DNA of 64,000 nucleotides, from the NCBI GenBank assembly GCA_036645955.1, contig JAVXND010000001.1:97811-161810 (forward strand), given 5' to 3'. The notes below the pieces were generated by a model that was not told the origin of the DNA, made no database searches, and saw only the letters and a list, made by a program, of their open reading frames with translations. Position numbers and translations under genes: made by a program. The first letter of the stretch is position 1. Each line of letters starts with the position of its first letter. Positions 18,234-25,857 of this stretch are shown piece by piece. Source of the DNA: Limiplasma sp036645955 (GTDB lineage: Bacteria > Bacillota > Clostridia > Christensenellales > Aristaeellaceae).

Positions 18234-19320
18234 CATTGACCAAGCCATGGATGGCCAACAGCCCTCCGAGCTTCACAGCCTCCGCTGGGTTCAGCCAAAC
18301 GACCCGCGTTTTTTTCTTGCGGGCTTTGCTTTTGGAGGAAGTGAAAATGGCTTCTGCCGTTTTCCGCAAGCCGCAAACGGTCTTCTCCAAGCCGTAAACC
18401 CAGCGCTCGTAACGCTTTCAAACCATACCTCTGGCGGCCAATTGTTTTTTTGCACCAATTCAAGCGAGCTTTGCATTCGCGTCAAGCTACGCGCCGTTGC
18501 ATCGCTTTGCCATATGACAGCTACGGGTGAATGCGGCTTTGATGCATATGCCATGGAAGACGACGGCCGTTATCATTTTTTCAATGCCGTTAAGTATGAC
18601 GCAACACAGCAGCAATACAGCTATTGTTTTTTCAGCGGCAGGAACCGAATCGCGCAAAATTTTCTGCTTCATTTCCCGCTTTACTGCGGGGTAGAATCGC
18701 TCGAAATAGGTTTGGATGCAAGTGCGCAATTGTATGAACCGCCCCAATTTGCAATGCAGGGCAGAGTGGTCCTATACGGAACCTCCATTACGCAGGGCGG
18801 GTGCGCAAGCCGCCCCGGCATGAGTTACCCCAATTTGCTTAGCCGTATGCTCGGCATAGAAATGATTAACTTTGGTTTTTCAGGCAACGGAAACGGCGAA
18901 CCCGAAATTGCTCAGCTTGTGGCTTCCGTTCCCAATGTGAGGCTGTTGATACTGGATTATGAAGCAAACGCAGGGCCAAACGGCACTTTAGAGCAAACCT
19001 TTGACGATTTTATTGATATTTTCCGCGAGCGTTATCCATCCACCCCCATTTTGGTGCTTGGAACCATTCCCATGCCCATGCCGCTTCACAGCCCTGCCGC
19101 AACCGAAGAATTGTCAGCCCATAAGGCTTTCATGCAACGCAGTATCTCGCAAAGAAACCTGCACGGTGATTCGCAAATTGCTTTTATGAGCGGAGAAGCC
19201 TTGCTAGGGGAGGATTGGTGGGAGTGCACTGTGGACGGTACCCATCCAACCGATCTTGGCTTTTACCGTATGGCCGCCGCGCTTGCAAAACCCATCCAAG
19301 CCCTTCTTTTGCAAACATAA
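18220..19320 (+). CDS. SGNH/GDSL-family esterase with N-terminal GxDLY-type domain
   Basis: A 366-residue cytosolic acyl esterase. The N-terminal about 175 residues match the beta-sandwich domain often found before this esterase type; GFDAYAMEDDGRYHF is in the place of its GxDLY motif. The catalytic domain has block I GTSITQGG (Ser nucleophile near residue 190), LILDYEANAG as block III, and DGTHPTDLGF with the catalytic Asp/His. The ATG at 18220 is chosen for its CGGAGGTG site 5 bases upstream; the frame extends further upstream without support. Overlap with the preceding fusion gene implies translational coupling. It likely removes an acyl group, perhaps acetate, from sugars taken up by this locus. 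Confidence 0.82.
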   Translation: MKTVDIDQAMDGQQPSELHSLRWVQPNDPRFFLAGFAFGGSENGFCRFPQAANGLLQAVNPALVTLSNHTSGGQLFFCTNSSELCIRVKLRAVASLCHMTATGECGFDAYAMEDDGRYHFFNAVKYDATQQQYSYCFFSGRNRIAQNFLLHFPLYCGVESLEIGLDASAQLYEPPQFAMQGRVVLYGTSITQGGCASRPGMSYPNLLSRMLGIEMINFGFSGNGNGEPEIAQLVASVPNVRLLILDYEANAGPNGTLEQTFDDFIDIFRERYPSTPILVLGTIPMPMPLHSPAATEELSAHKAFMQRSISQRNLHGDSQIAFMSGEALLGEDWWECTVDGTHPTDLGFYRMAAALAKPIQALLLQT

Positions 19321-19363
19321 AACGCCTCTTTTCAAGCATCCGCTTCTAATTACAATTTTTGAA

Positions 19364-19392
19364 TTGACGATTTCAGCGTAATTTGCTATGAT
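19364..19392 (+). promoter_or_regulatory. promoter of degV
   Basis: TTGACG (19364-19369), a 17-base spacer, then TATGAT (19387-19392) with an extended TG. This is a strong sigma-A-type promoter about 60 bases before the gene start. Confidence 0.8.
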
Positions 19393-19453
19393 AAGGATTA
19401 TGGGTGTAACACCATCCCTCGTAAACACCCTTTGCAAAGGAGGGAATTCCCTG

Positions 19454-20362
19454 ATGTCTTTTTGGATTGTTACCGATGTCTGCTGCGACCTGCCTGCCTC
19501 TTACACAAAGATGCAAAAGGCGCTCAAGGTATCCCCAATGTCGTATCAACAGAATGGCGAAAGCCTCATCATCAGCCCTGCGGATGAGCATCCAGAGCAA
19601 ACCGCGCACGTTTTTTATGATCACCTGCGCCAAGGCGGTATGGCTACCACCTCCCAAATCAACCAAATCGAATGGCAAAGCATCGTGAAGCCCCTCTTGA
19701 AGGATGGGCAGGATGTGCTCATGCTTGTGTTTTCAAGCGGCTTGAGCGGCACCTGCGGCGCGGCAAAGCTTGCGGTGGACGAACTGCGCGAAAAGTTCCC
19801 CGACCGTAAAATCTTTATGGTAGATTCTGTATCTGCAAGCATGGGCGAAGGCTTGTTTGTTCATCACATGCTTAAATACCGTGATGCAGGCAACGATATC
19901 GACGCTTGCTATGCCTATGCCAAGCAGCTGGCGCCGCGTATTATTCATTGGTTTACAGTGGATGATTTACAGTTTTTGCGCAGAGGCGGCAGGATATCCG
20001 CCACCAGCGCCTATTTGGGTAGCATGCTCAAAATCAAGCCCGTTTTGAATGTGGACCCCAAGGGTAGGTTAATGGCGCGCGAAAAGGTGCAGGGCCGTAA
20101 AAAAAGCCTGCGCACCCTGTTTGAAAAGGTCAAGCTATATGCGGATCAGCCCGCTGAACAAACCCTCTTCATCAGCCACGGCGACTGCCTTGAGGATGCC
20201 CAATGGCTGGAGAACAAGCTTCGTGAGGAGCTGGGCGTGAAGGACATTTTGATTTCGGTCATTGGGCCGATCATTGGAGCGCACGCGGGTCCCGGCACCG
20301 TAGCGGTGTTCTTTGTAGGCAAAACCGCCGAAGGGCGGCTAGACGCACCTGCGCATGCGTAG
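19454..20362 (+). CDS. DegV-family fatty-acid-binding protein
   Basis: A 302-residue protein of the DegV/FakB family, which binds a fatty acid and, in Gram-positive bacteria, presents it to the kinase FakA. N-terminal WIVTDVCCDLP and the segments SSGLSGTC, VDSVSASMGEG and HWFTVDDLQFLRRGGRISATSA are family signatures. The ATG at 19454 is chosen because AAAGGAGGG lies 11 bases upstream and homology begins there; 22 upstream codons in frame are ignored. It has its own promoter and is followed by a strong terminator, so it is probably monocistronic. Confidence 0.88.
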   Translation: MSFWIVTDVCCDLPASYTKMQKALKVSPMSYQQNGESLIISPADEHPEQTAHVFYDHLRQGGMATTSQINQIEWQSIVKPLLKDGQDVLMLVFSSGLSGTCGAAKLAVDELREKFPDRKIFMVDSVSASMGEGLFVHHMLKYRDAGNDIDACYAYAKQLAPRIIHWFTVDDLQFLRRGGRISATSAYLGSMLKIKPVLNVDPKGRLMAREKVQGRKKSLRTLFEKVKLYADQPAEQTLFISHGDCLEDAQWLENKLREELGVKDILISVIGPIIGAHAGPGTVAVFFVGKTAEGRLDAPAHA

Positions 20363-20369
20363 TTTTTAA

Positions 20370-20418
20370 ACAGCACAACGCCCCGAACGCAAAGCTCGGG
20401 GCGTTGTGCTGTTTTTTT
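20370..20418. terminator. strong bidirectional intrinsic terminator
   Basis: A perfect 17-bp stem (20370-20386 with 20396-20412), 9-base loop, then a run of T to 20418. It lies between the convergent degV and DMT-transporter genes and can serve degV directly. Confidence 0.92.
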
Positions 20419-20420
20419 AT

Positions 20421-21341
20421 TTATGGCTCTGCCAATGGTACAGCCTGTTTCTTTTTGGCTTTTGTAAAATAGCTATCCAAGCACAACCCCACTGCCACCA
20501 GCAGACCGCCTACCGCGCTTTGCCACGAAAACTTGCCAAAGGCGAGGGCGTCCAACAGCAGGCCTGTAAAAATCTGCCCTGTAAATTGAAGCATGGTCAG
20601 CGCAAACGCGGGAATTTTATGCACCGTCATGTTCAGAATCATAATCAGCCCCACGCCTGCCGCGCCGCCCAAATACATAAAAACATTGGAGGACGCTTGA
20701 AAGCCAGTCACCCATATCGGCTCGCCGCGCCCCAGCAGCAGCATCATGACCGTGCCAGTCAGCAGTCCTGTAACATAATTCATGACCGTGCTTCTAAGTG
20801 CGCCTTGACGTGTGGCAAGCTTTCCGTTAATGGTTCGCGCAATCACGATGGTCACGCCTGAGCAAAGCGCCATCAGCACCGCAAGCCATGAGTTGGCCTG
20901 AAATGGCAGCAGCATAATCACCGCACCCAGCACCACCACCGCCACCTCATAAAGCCGCTTGGCAAAAAACGGACTTCGATTGGCTCCCAGCAATCCAAAA
21001 TGATCCACGGCAATGCTGGTTAAAATTTGTCCCAGCAAGCCCAAGCCAATAATAGCGGTTACGCTCACGCCGCCGTAGGCTTGATTGATAAACACCGTTG
21101 TGGCCACGCCCACCATACCGCCCATAAACATCCAAGGCTTTGTGGCCTGCTTGGGCGGAAGCTTTTTGCTTGAGAGCACGCGAAAGAAAAGCACCGTAAC
21201 CAAGCCCACCACATGAATCATCACCGTTGCCGAATAATTGCCGTAAAAACCTGCCAGCTGGCCATTTTGAGCCACACTTAGCGCCGTGAGCACACCTGCT
21301 AAAATTGATAGCAATGTAAACAAGGAAATCATCACCCCCAT
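20421..21341 (-). CDS. DMT-superfamily transporter, YdcZ (DUF606) type, duplicated
   Basis: A 306-residue integral membrane protein with about ten hydrophobic helices made of two similar halves, each like a YdcZ/DUF606 unit (first half from the N-terminus; second from about residue 160). A short basic tail (KAKKKQ) ends it. The substrate is unknown; related genes are often next to a Crp/Fnr-type regulator, as here. The start is uncertain: ATG at 21341 has no ribosome-binding site, and ATG at 21332 directly follows a GGGGGTG run. The predicted promoter would place the RNA start within a few bases of the gene, so a leaderless message is possible. Confidence 0.78.
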   Translation of the reverse strand: MGVMISLFTLLSILAGVLTALSVAQNGQLAGFYGNYSATVMIHVVGLVTVLFFRVLSSKKLPPKQATKPWMFMGGMVGVATTVFINQAYGGVSVTAIIGLGLLGQILTSIAVDHFGLLGANRSPFFAKRLYEVAVVVLGAVIMLLPFQANSWLAVLMALCSGVTIVIARTINGKLATRQGALRSTVMNYVTGLLTGTVMMLLLGRGEPIWVTGFQASSNVFMYLGGAAGVGLIMILNMTVHKIPAFALTMLQFTGQIFTGLLLDALAFGKFSWQSAVGGLLVAVGLCLDSYFTKAKKKQAVPLAEP

Positions 21342-21362
21342 CTTTTATTTTATACAATCTGC

Positions 21363-21391
21363 TTGACATGTACTATGACATATGTCATATT
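21363..21391 (+). promoter_or_regulatory. promoter of the Crp/Fnr regulator gene with palindromic operator
   Basis: TTGACA (21363-21368), a 17-base spacer and CATATT (21386-21391). The spacer and -10 carry a perfect 16-bp palindrome at 21374-21389 (TATGACAT then its reverse complement), in the position for repression of this promoter. The same palindrome lies about 40 bases upstream of the probable start of the divergent transporter, a normal place for Crp/Fnr activation. Confidence 0.65.
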
Positions 21392-21409
21392 GTACGGGAG
21401 GTGACCATC

Positions 21410-22072
21410 ATGAAACAAACAGCTTGCAATGGTTCCCATCAGCCCATTCTTGAAGCCTATGGTTTGCAGAGCATGCCCGTAGAAAAATTAAAGCTGCTTC
21501 ATTTTTTGCGTGGCGAGTACCTCTATCGTATGGGCAAAGCGCCCGAATACCTGATGCTGATGGTGAGCGGGCGCGCGAAGGTATGTGTTGCCTCCGAAAA
21601 CGGCAAAACCCTGCTCCTCACTTTTTACAGCGGCGCAGGTCTGTTGGGAGATATTGAACTGGTGCTTGGGCTTCCCGCCGCAACTTCGGATGTGCAGGCC
21701 ATATCCGAGCTTACCGCCATCGGCATCCCCTACACTTGCGGAACTGATTTGCTTCAAAACCCTGTGTTTGTTTTAAAGCTTGCCAAAGAGCTTGCCAGGC
21801 ACGTGGATTGCAACTCGCAAAACAGCGTTGCAACCGTGCTCAATCCACTGCAAGCAAGGCTTTGCAGTTACATCCGCATTGTATGTGCCAACGGTTTTTT
21901 TCACGAAAAGCTCACCGAATTAGCAGAGCTGTTGGGAACAAGCTACCGCCATTTGCTGCGCACATTGGACGCACTTTGTATGCAAGGCGTGTTAAGCCGC
22001 GAAGAAAACGGTTTTCGTGTGATGGATGAGGAAGCGCTCCAAAGCTTGGGCGGAGATGCGTATCGCTTTTGA
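21410..22072 (+). CDS. Crp/Fnr-family transcriptional regulator, YeiL-like
   Basis: A 220-residue DNA-binding protein. The N-terminal about 130 residues form a cyclic-nucleotide-binding-type beta barrel (LMLMVSGRAKVCVASENGKTLLLTFYSG). A dimer helix and a C-terminal winged helix follow, with recognition region LTELAELLGTSYRHLLRTLDAL. The Cys residues are not in an Fnr-type iron-sulphur pattern, so the ligand is unknown. The start at 21410 has GGGAGGTG 6 bases upstream; 14 upstream codons lack support. It is divergent from the DMT transporter, which it probably controls through the shared palindrome. Confidence 0.83.
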   Translation: MKQTACNGSHQPILEAYGLQSMPVEKLKLLHFLRGEYLYRMGKAPEYLMLMVSGRAKVCVASENGKTLLLTFYSGAGLLGDIELVLGLPAATSDVQAISELTAIGIPYTCGTDLLQNPVFVLKLAKELARHVDCNSQNSVATVLNPLQARLCSYIRIVCANGFFHEKLTELAELLGTSYRHLLRTLDALCMQGVLSREENGFRVMDEEALQSLGGDAYRF

Positions 22073-22250
22073 GGGAATGGGTTGGGTTGATGGTATGTAC
22101 GCATGGTTGTTTACTTGCACCCGAATGCTGCCTGCTATGTGTTTGTACTTTGCCATTTGTAGGGACACCATACATGGTCCGCCCAGTTAGCGTTCAACAA
22201 CCAACTATCAATATACCAAGAAATGTTGCTATATGTGAAACCGTTCATTT

Positions 22251-22290
22251 AAAAAAGCAGGGAACAGCTCACGCTGTTCCCTGCTTTTTT
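22251..22290. terminator. bidirectional terminator after the decarboxylase operon
   Basis: A perfect 12-bp GC-rich stem (22257-22268 with 22273-22284), 4-base loop, flanked by six A on the left and six T on the right, so it works on both strands. It closes the minus-strand decarboxylase operon and the plus-strand regulator gene. The 178 bases between the regulator stop (22072) and this hairpin hold no gene that I can support. Confidence 0.9.
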
Positions 22291-22302
22291 ACATTCACCC
22301 GA

Positions 22303-23703
22303 TTACACAGGCATGGTTTTTTGTGCTTGATCCAGCATGGTGCTGTCCACACCCAGCTGCTTGGCTTGACGGTATTGGAAATACTTCGTCGCTACCTGCG
22401 GGAACAGAGCGTAGCTCAGTACGTCTTCTTCCTGCTGATAGTAATCCCGAATTTCCGCACGATACTTTTCAAGCTCTGGCGGAATATCATCTGCGGGACG
22501 GTGCGTAATCACCTTGTCATCACCAATGACCTTCTTGCGCACTTCCTCGTTTACAGGCGCAGGCAAACGGCCGTATTCGCCGCGTAGCAAGCCCTTGGAC
22601 TCCTTGGTAACCATCTTGTAGCGCTCGCCGCCCAAAATGTTCATCACAGCTTGCGTACCCACGATTTGGCTTGTGGGGGTAACCAGCGGCGGATAGCCAA
22701 AGTCCTTGCGGACGCGCGGCACCTCTGCCAATACATCGTAATACTTGTCCATGGCGTTGGCTTGCTTGAGCTGGCCAATCAAGTTGGAAAGCATGCCGCC
22801 CGGAACCTGATAGAGCAGGGTGCTCGCATCGGTGCCCAATACGCGGGCAGGATCGCGCCAGCCCTCGTCGGTCAGCTCCTGCGCCACGCCGCGGAAATAA
22901 GTGGCCAATTCAGCCAATAGCTTCAGGTCAATGCCCGTATCGTACTCCGTGCCCTGCAGTGTTGCCACCATAGACTCGGTTGCGGGTTGGCTTGTGCCGC
23001 TGCCAAGGGGGCTTAGTGCGGTATCAATCACATCTACGCCTGCTTCAATGGCCTTGAGCAGCGTCATTGCGCCGGTACCAGTGGTATCATGCGTATGGAG
23101 CACGATGGGCAAGGCTGTTTCTGCCTTGAGGCGTTTCACAAGGCTGTAGGCTTCATAGGGCAGCAGCAGGTTTGCCATGTCCTTGATGCAGATGATGTCT
23201 GCGCCCATTTTGGCAATGTCGCCAGCCAGCTTTACGAAGTAATCCTCCGTATGCACGGGCGAGATGGTATAGCTCATGGCCACCTCGGCAATGCCCTTGT
23301 ATTTCTTGGTCGCCTTCACGGCGGTTTCCATGTTGCGCAGATCGTTGAGCGCGTCAAAGCAACGGATGATGTCACAGCCGTTCTCCACCGTCTTTTTAAC
23401 GAAGAACTCTACAACGTCGTCCGCATAGTGCTTGTAGCCCAAAATGTTTTGGCCGCGAAGCAGCATTTGCAGCTTGGTGTTGGGCAGTCCCTTGCGCAAG
23501 GTGCGCAGGCGCTCCCACGGGTCCTCGTTCAAAAAGCGAAGGCAGGTATCAAAAGTAGCACCGCCCCAGCACTCCAAAGAAAAGTAACCAGCTTTATCCA
23601 GCTTTTCAAAAGCGGGAATCATTTGGGAAATCCGCATTCTGGTCGCGGCTTGGCTCTGATGAGCGTCGCGCAGAATGGTATCAGTAATTCCAACCTTAGG
23701 CAT
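22303..23703 (-). CDS. oadA: oxaloacetate decarboxylase alpha subunit / pyruvate carboxylase subunit B-type carboxyltransferase
   Basis: A 466-residue biotin-dependent carboxyltransferase of the HMGL/PYC_OADA type. The N-terminal motif DTILRDAHQS and metal-binding HTHDTTGTGAMTLLKA are diagnostic. The C-terminus stops after the conserved PYC_OADA domain, and there is no biotin attachment domain, which is instead supplied by a separate carrier gene in the operon. It transfers CO2 from oxaloacetate (or to pyruvate) to biotin. RBS GAGGTG is 8 bases before the ATG. It is the last gene of the operon, 25 bases after the beta subunit. Confidence 0.88.
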   Translation of the reverse strand: MPKVGITDTILRDAHQSQAATRMRISQMIPAFEKLDKAGYFSLECWGGATFDTCLRFLNEDPWERLRTLRKGLPNTKLQMLLRGQNILGYKHYADDVVEFFVKKTVENGCDIIRCFDALNDLRNMETAVKATKKYKGIAEVAMSYTISPVHTEDYFVKLAGDIAKMGADIICIKDMANLLLPYEAYSLVKRLKAETALPIVLHTHDTTGTGAMTLLKAIEAGVDVIDTALSPLGSGTSQPATESMVATLQGTEYDTGIDLKLLAELATYFRGVAQELTDEGWRDPARVLGTDASTLLYQVPGGMLSNLIGQLKQANAMDKYYDVLAEVPRVRKDFGYPPLVTPTSQIVGTQAVMNILGGERYKMVTKESKGLLRGEYGRLPAPVNEEVRKKVIGDDKVITHRPADDIPPELEKYRAEIRDYYQQEEDVLSYALFPQVATKYFQYRQAKQLGVDSTMLDQAQKTMPV

Positions 23704-23728
23704 CTATTTTCACCTCATTCTAATTCGA

Positions 23729-24970
23729 TTAGCCGCCAAACATGCTCAGCAATATACCAGCGGCAATGGCCGAACCAATTACGCCTGCAACGTTGGGGCC
23801 CATGGCATGCATGAGCAGGAAGTTGCCGGGATTGGCCTTTTGACCCTCCACTTGGCTCACACGCGCGGCCATAGGCACGGCGGAAACGCCAGCGGAACCA
23901 ATCAAGGGGTTGATCTTGCCGCCAGAAATTTTGTTCATCAGCTTGGCCAGCAGTACGCCGCCTGCGGTACCAAAAGCAAAAGCGAGAACGCCCACCACGA
24001 TGATGGACAGCGTTTTCCATTGCAGGAACGTTGCGGCGCTGGCAGTTGCGCCAACCGTAACGCCCAAGAAAATGGTCACAATGTTCATCAGCTCGTTTTG
24101 TGCGGTCTTGGTAATGCGATCCACCACACAGCTTTCCCTGAACAGGTTACCCAGCATCAGCATACCCACCAACGGCGCGGCAGAAGGCAGCAGCAAGCTC
24201 ACAATGATGGTAACAGCGATGGGGAAGATGATTTTTTCGCGCTTGGTCACGGGGCGCAGCTGCTCCATTACAATCATGCGCTCCTTCTTGGTGGTTAGCG
24301 CACGCATAATGGGCGGCTGAATCACAGGCACCAGCGCCATATAGCTGTAAGCGGCCACCGCAATGGGGCCTAGCAAATGGGGCGCGAGCTTTGCGGTTAG
24401 GTACAGCGCCGTAGGGCCGTCCGCACCGCCGATAATGCCCGTTGAAGCCGCTTCCTGCGGGGTAAAGCCCAAGAACGTGTAGCAAATAATAAAGGTTACA
24501 AAGATACCCAGCTGTGCGGCGGCGCCCAACAGCAGGCTCTTCGGGTTGGCAATCAGGGGGCCGAAGTCCGTCATTGCGCCAACGCCCAAGAAGATGAGCG
24601 GCGGGTAAATGCCAAGCTTTACGCCCTGATAGAGGTAATACAGCAAGCCGCCTGCTTCCTGTACATATTGATAAACAATGTCGCCGTTCTCCATCAGCAC
24701 CGGCACGCCGTTTTTGCCGTTATGCACAGCTTCGCTCAAGTACTGATAAGTCGGCTCGCCCATGATGCCTGCCAGCGGCAGGTTTGCAAGCAGCATACCA
24801 AAGGCGATGGGCATTAGCAATAGTGGCTCATACTTTTTGACAATGGCCAAATAAAGCAATACGCATGCAATGACTATCATGATCAGCGGCTTGGGATCGC
24901 GAAACAAATCCGCAATACCCGATGTCTGAACCAGCTTGAGCAAGCTTTCGCCTACGTTAAATCCTTCCAT
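23729..24970 (-). CDS. oadB: Na+-translocating decarboxylase beta subunit
   Basis: A 413-residue membrane protein of the OadB/MmdB/GcdB family with about ten helices. It has the conserved GGADGPTALYLTAKLAPHL region with the Asp needed for Na+ transport, and VGATASAATFL and ISGGKINPLIGSAGVSAVPMAARV. It decarboxylates carboxybiotin and pumps Na+ outward. Length is somewhat above the shortest members because of an insertion at about residues 85-105. The ribosome-binding site is weak. It lies between the biotin carrier and the OadA-type gene. Confidence 0.92.
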   Translation of the reverse strand: MEGFNVGESLLKLVQTSGIADLFRDPKPLIMIVIACVLLYLAIVKKYEPLLLMPIAFGMLLANLPLAGIMGEPTYQYLSEAVHNGKNGVPVLMENGDIVYQYVQEAGGLLYYLYQGVKLGIYPPLIFLGVGAMTDFGPLIANPKSLLLGAAAQLGIFVTFIICYTFLGFTPQEAASTGIIGGADGPTALYLTAKLAPHLLGPIAVAAYSYMALVPVIQPPIMRALTTKKERMIVMEQLRPVTKREKIIFPIAVTIIVSLLLPSAAPLVGMLMLGNLFRESCVVDRITKTAQNELMNIVTIFLGVTVGATASAATFLQWKTLSIIVVGVLAFAFGTAGGVLLAKLMNKISGGKINPLIGSAGVSAVPMAARVSQVEGQKANPGNFLLMHAMGPNVAGVIGSAIAAGILLSMFGG

Positions 24971-25025
24971 GGCTTTTGATCAACTCGCTTTCTACAACAT
25001 TCGTTTGTTTGGGGCGCGGTTAATC

Positions 25026-25436
25026 TTAGCCGATGACAATCAGCGCGTCGCCGCTATTGACAGAGGCACCCTTGGCAACCGTAATTTGCTTGACCACACC
25101 ATCGCAGGGGGACATGATTTCGTTTTCCATTTTCATGGCTTCCAAAATCAGCAGTATATCGCCCTTTTTCACAGAAGCACCTTGTGCAACCTTGACATCC
25201 ACAATGGTTCCGGGCATTGGCGCAGTAATTTTCTCACCGCCAGCCACAGGCGCGGCGGCGGGAGCGGCCACAGGCGCAGCCACGGGAGCGGCTACAGGGG
25301 CGGCTACAGGAGCGGCTGCAACGGGAGCTGCCGCAGCTACGGGTGCAACGGGAGCCATGGGGGCGGACGAAGCGCCCACCTCTTCAACGGAAACCTGATA
25401 AGCAACACCATTGACATTGATATTAAATTGACGCAT
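25026..25436 (-). CDS. biotin carboxyl carrier protein with Ala/Pro-rich linker
   Basis: A 136-residue biotinyl protein. The C-terminal domain has the biotinylation motif EAMKMENE, whose Lys carries biotin. Residues 20-65 form a flexible Ala/Pro/Val linker made of short imperfect repeats (VAAPVAAP type), seen in the DNA as repeated GC-rich units near 25260-25360. RBS AAGGAGGG precedes the ATG. It shuttles carboxyl groups between the soluble carboxyltransferases and the membrane beta subunit, as MmdC does in methylmalonyl-CoA decarboxylase. Confidence 0.9.
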   Translation of the reverse strand: MRQFNINVNGVAYQVSVEEVGASSAPMAPVAPVAAAAPVAAAPVAAPVAAPVAAPVAAPAAAPVAGGEKITAPMPGTIVDVKVAQGASVKKGDILLILEAMKMENEIMSPCDGVVKQITVAKGASVNSGDALIVIG

Positions 25437-25473
25437 GGGGTAAAACCCTCCTTATCGTTTGCTAAAATATCCT

Positions 25474-25836
25474 TTAAAAGCGGCTATAAGTTTGTTCCTC
25501 GCGGCCAGCGCGGTTCCATACGGGTGCATTTTGTACACGCTTGACATGGCGCACCACAAAGCCCTGTTCCCCTTGCCAAACCGCGGCAACGGCGGCGGTA
25601 ATGGCGGCGATCACATCAGCGGGAATGCCCTCCGTTACAGCGGGTGAAACGGCTACAGCAGGTGCGGCTACAGGCGCAGGTGCCGCAGCAACGGTTTCCT
25701 TCGCCGTTTTCTTTTTTTCTCCTGCGGTGGCGATCTTTGTAATGGCTTGAATGCAGAAAATCAGCAGAATCAAGCCGGCAAAAACCACCATCAAGCCAAT
25801 TCCCGAAACGGAAAGGCCAAACATTAACTTATCCAT
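25474..25836 (-). CDS. OadG-type decarboxylase gamma/delta subunit
   Basis: A 120-residue membrane-anchored small subunit. A single hydrophobic helix lies at about residues 8-30, followed by a charged and Ala/Pro-rich linker and a conserved C-terminal part ending in AGREEQTYSRF. OadG/MmdD proteins hold the soluble and membrane parts together. ATG at 25836 is chosen because GGAAGG lies 7 bases upstream; an in-frame ATG two codons earlier directly abuts that site. Confidence 0.83.
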   Translation of the reverse strand: MDKLMFGLSVSGIGLMVVFAGLILLIFCIQAITKIATAGEKKKTAKETVAAAPAPVAAPAVAVSPAVTEGIPADVIAAITAAVAAVWQGEQGFVVRHVKRVQNAPVWNRAGREEQTYSRF

Positions 25837-25857
25837 TGGCATACCTTCCTTTCCGCG

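Noticed and set aside
22303..22400. A biotinyl domain at the end of the OadA-type protein
   Set aside because: The sequence ends without an AMKM-type motif. The biotin site is on the separate carrier at 25026-25436.
22069..22587. A 172-codon plus-strand frame after the Crp/Fnr gene
   Set aside because: It crosses a strong terminator and the 3' end of oadA, and the translation is not protein-like.
23089..24298. Plus-strand open frames within oadA/oadB
   Set aside because: They are antisense to strongly conserved decarboxylase genes and show no motif of their own.
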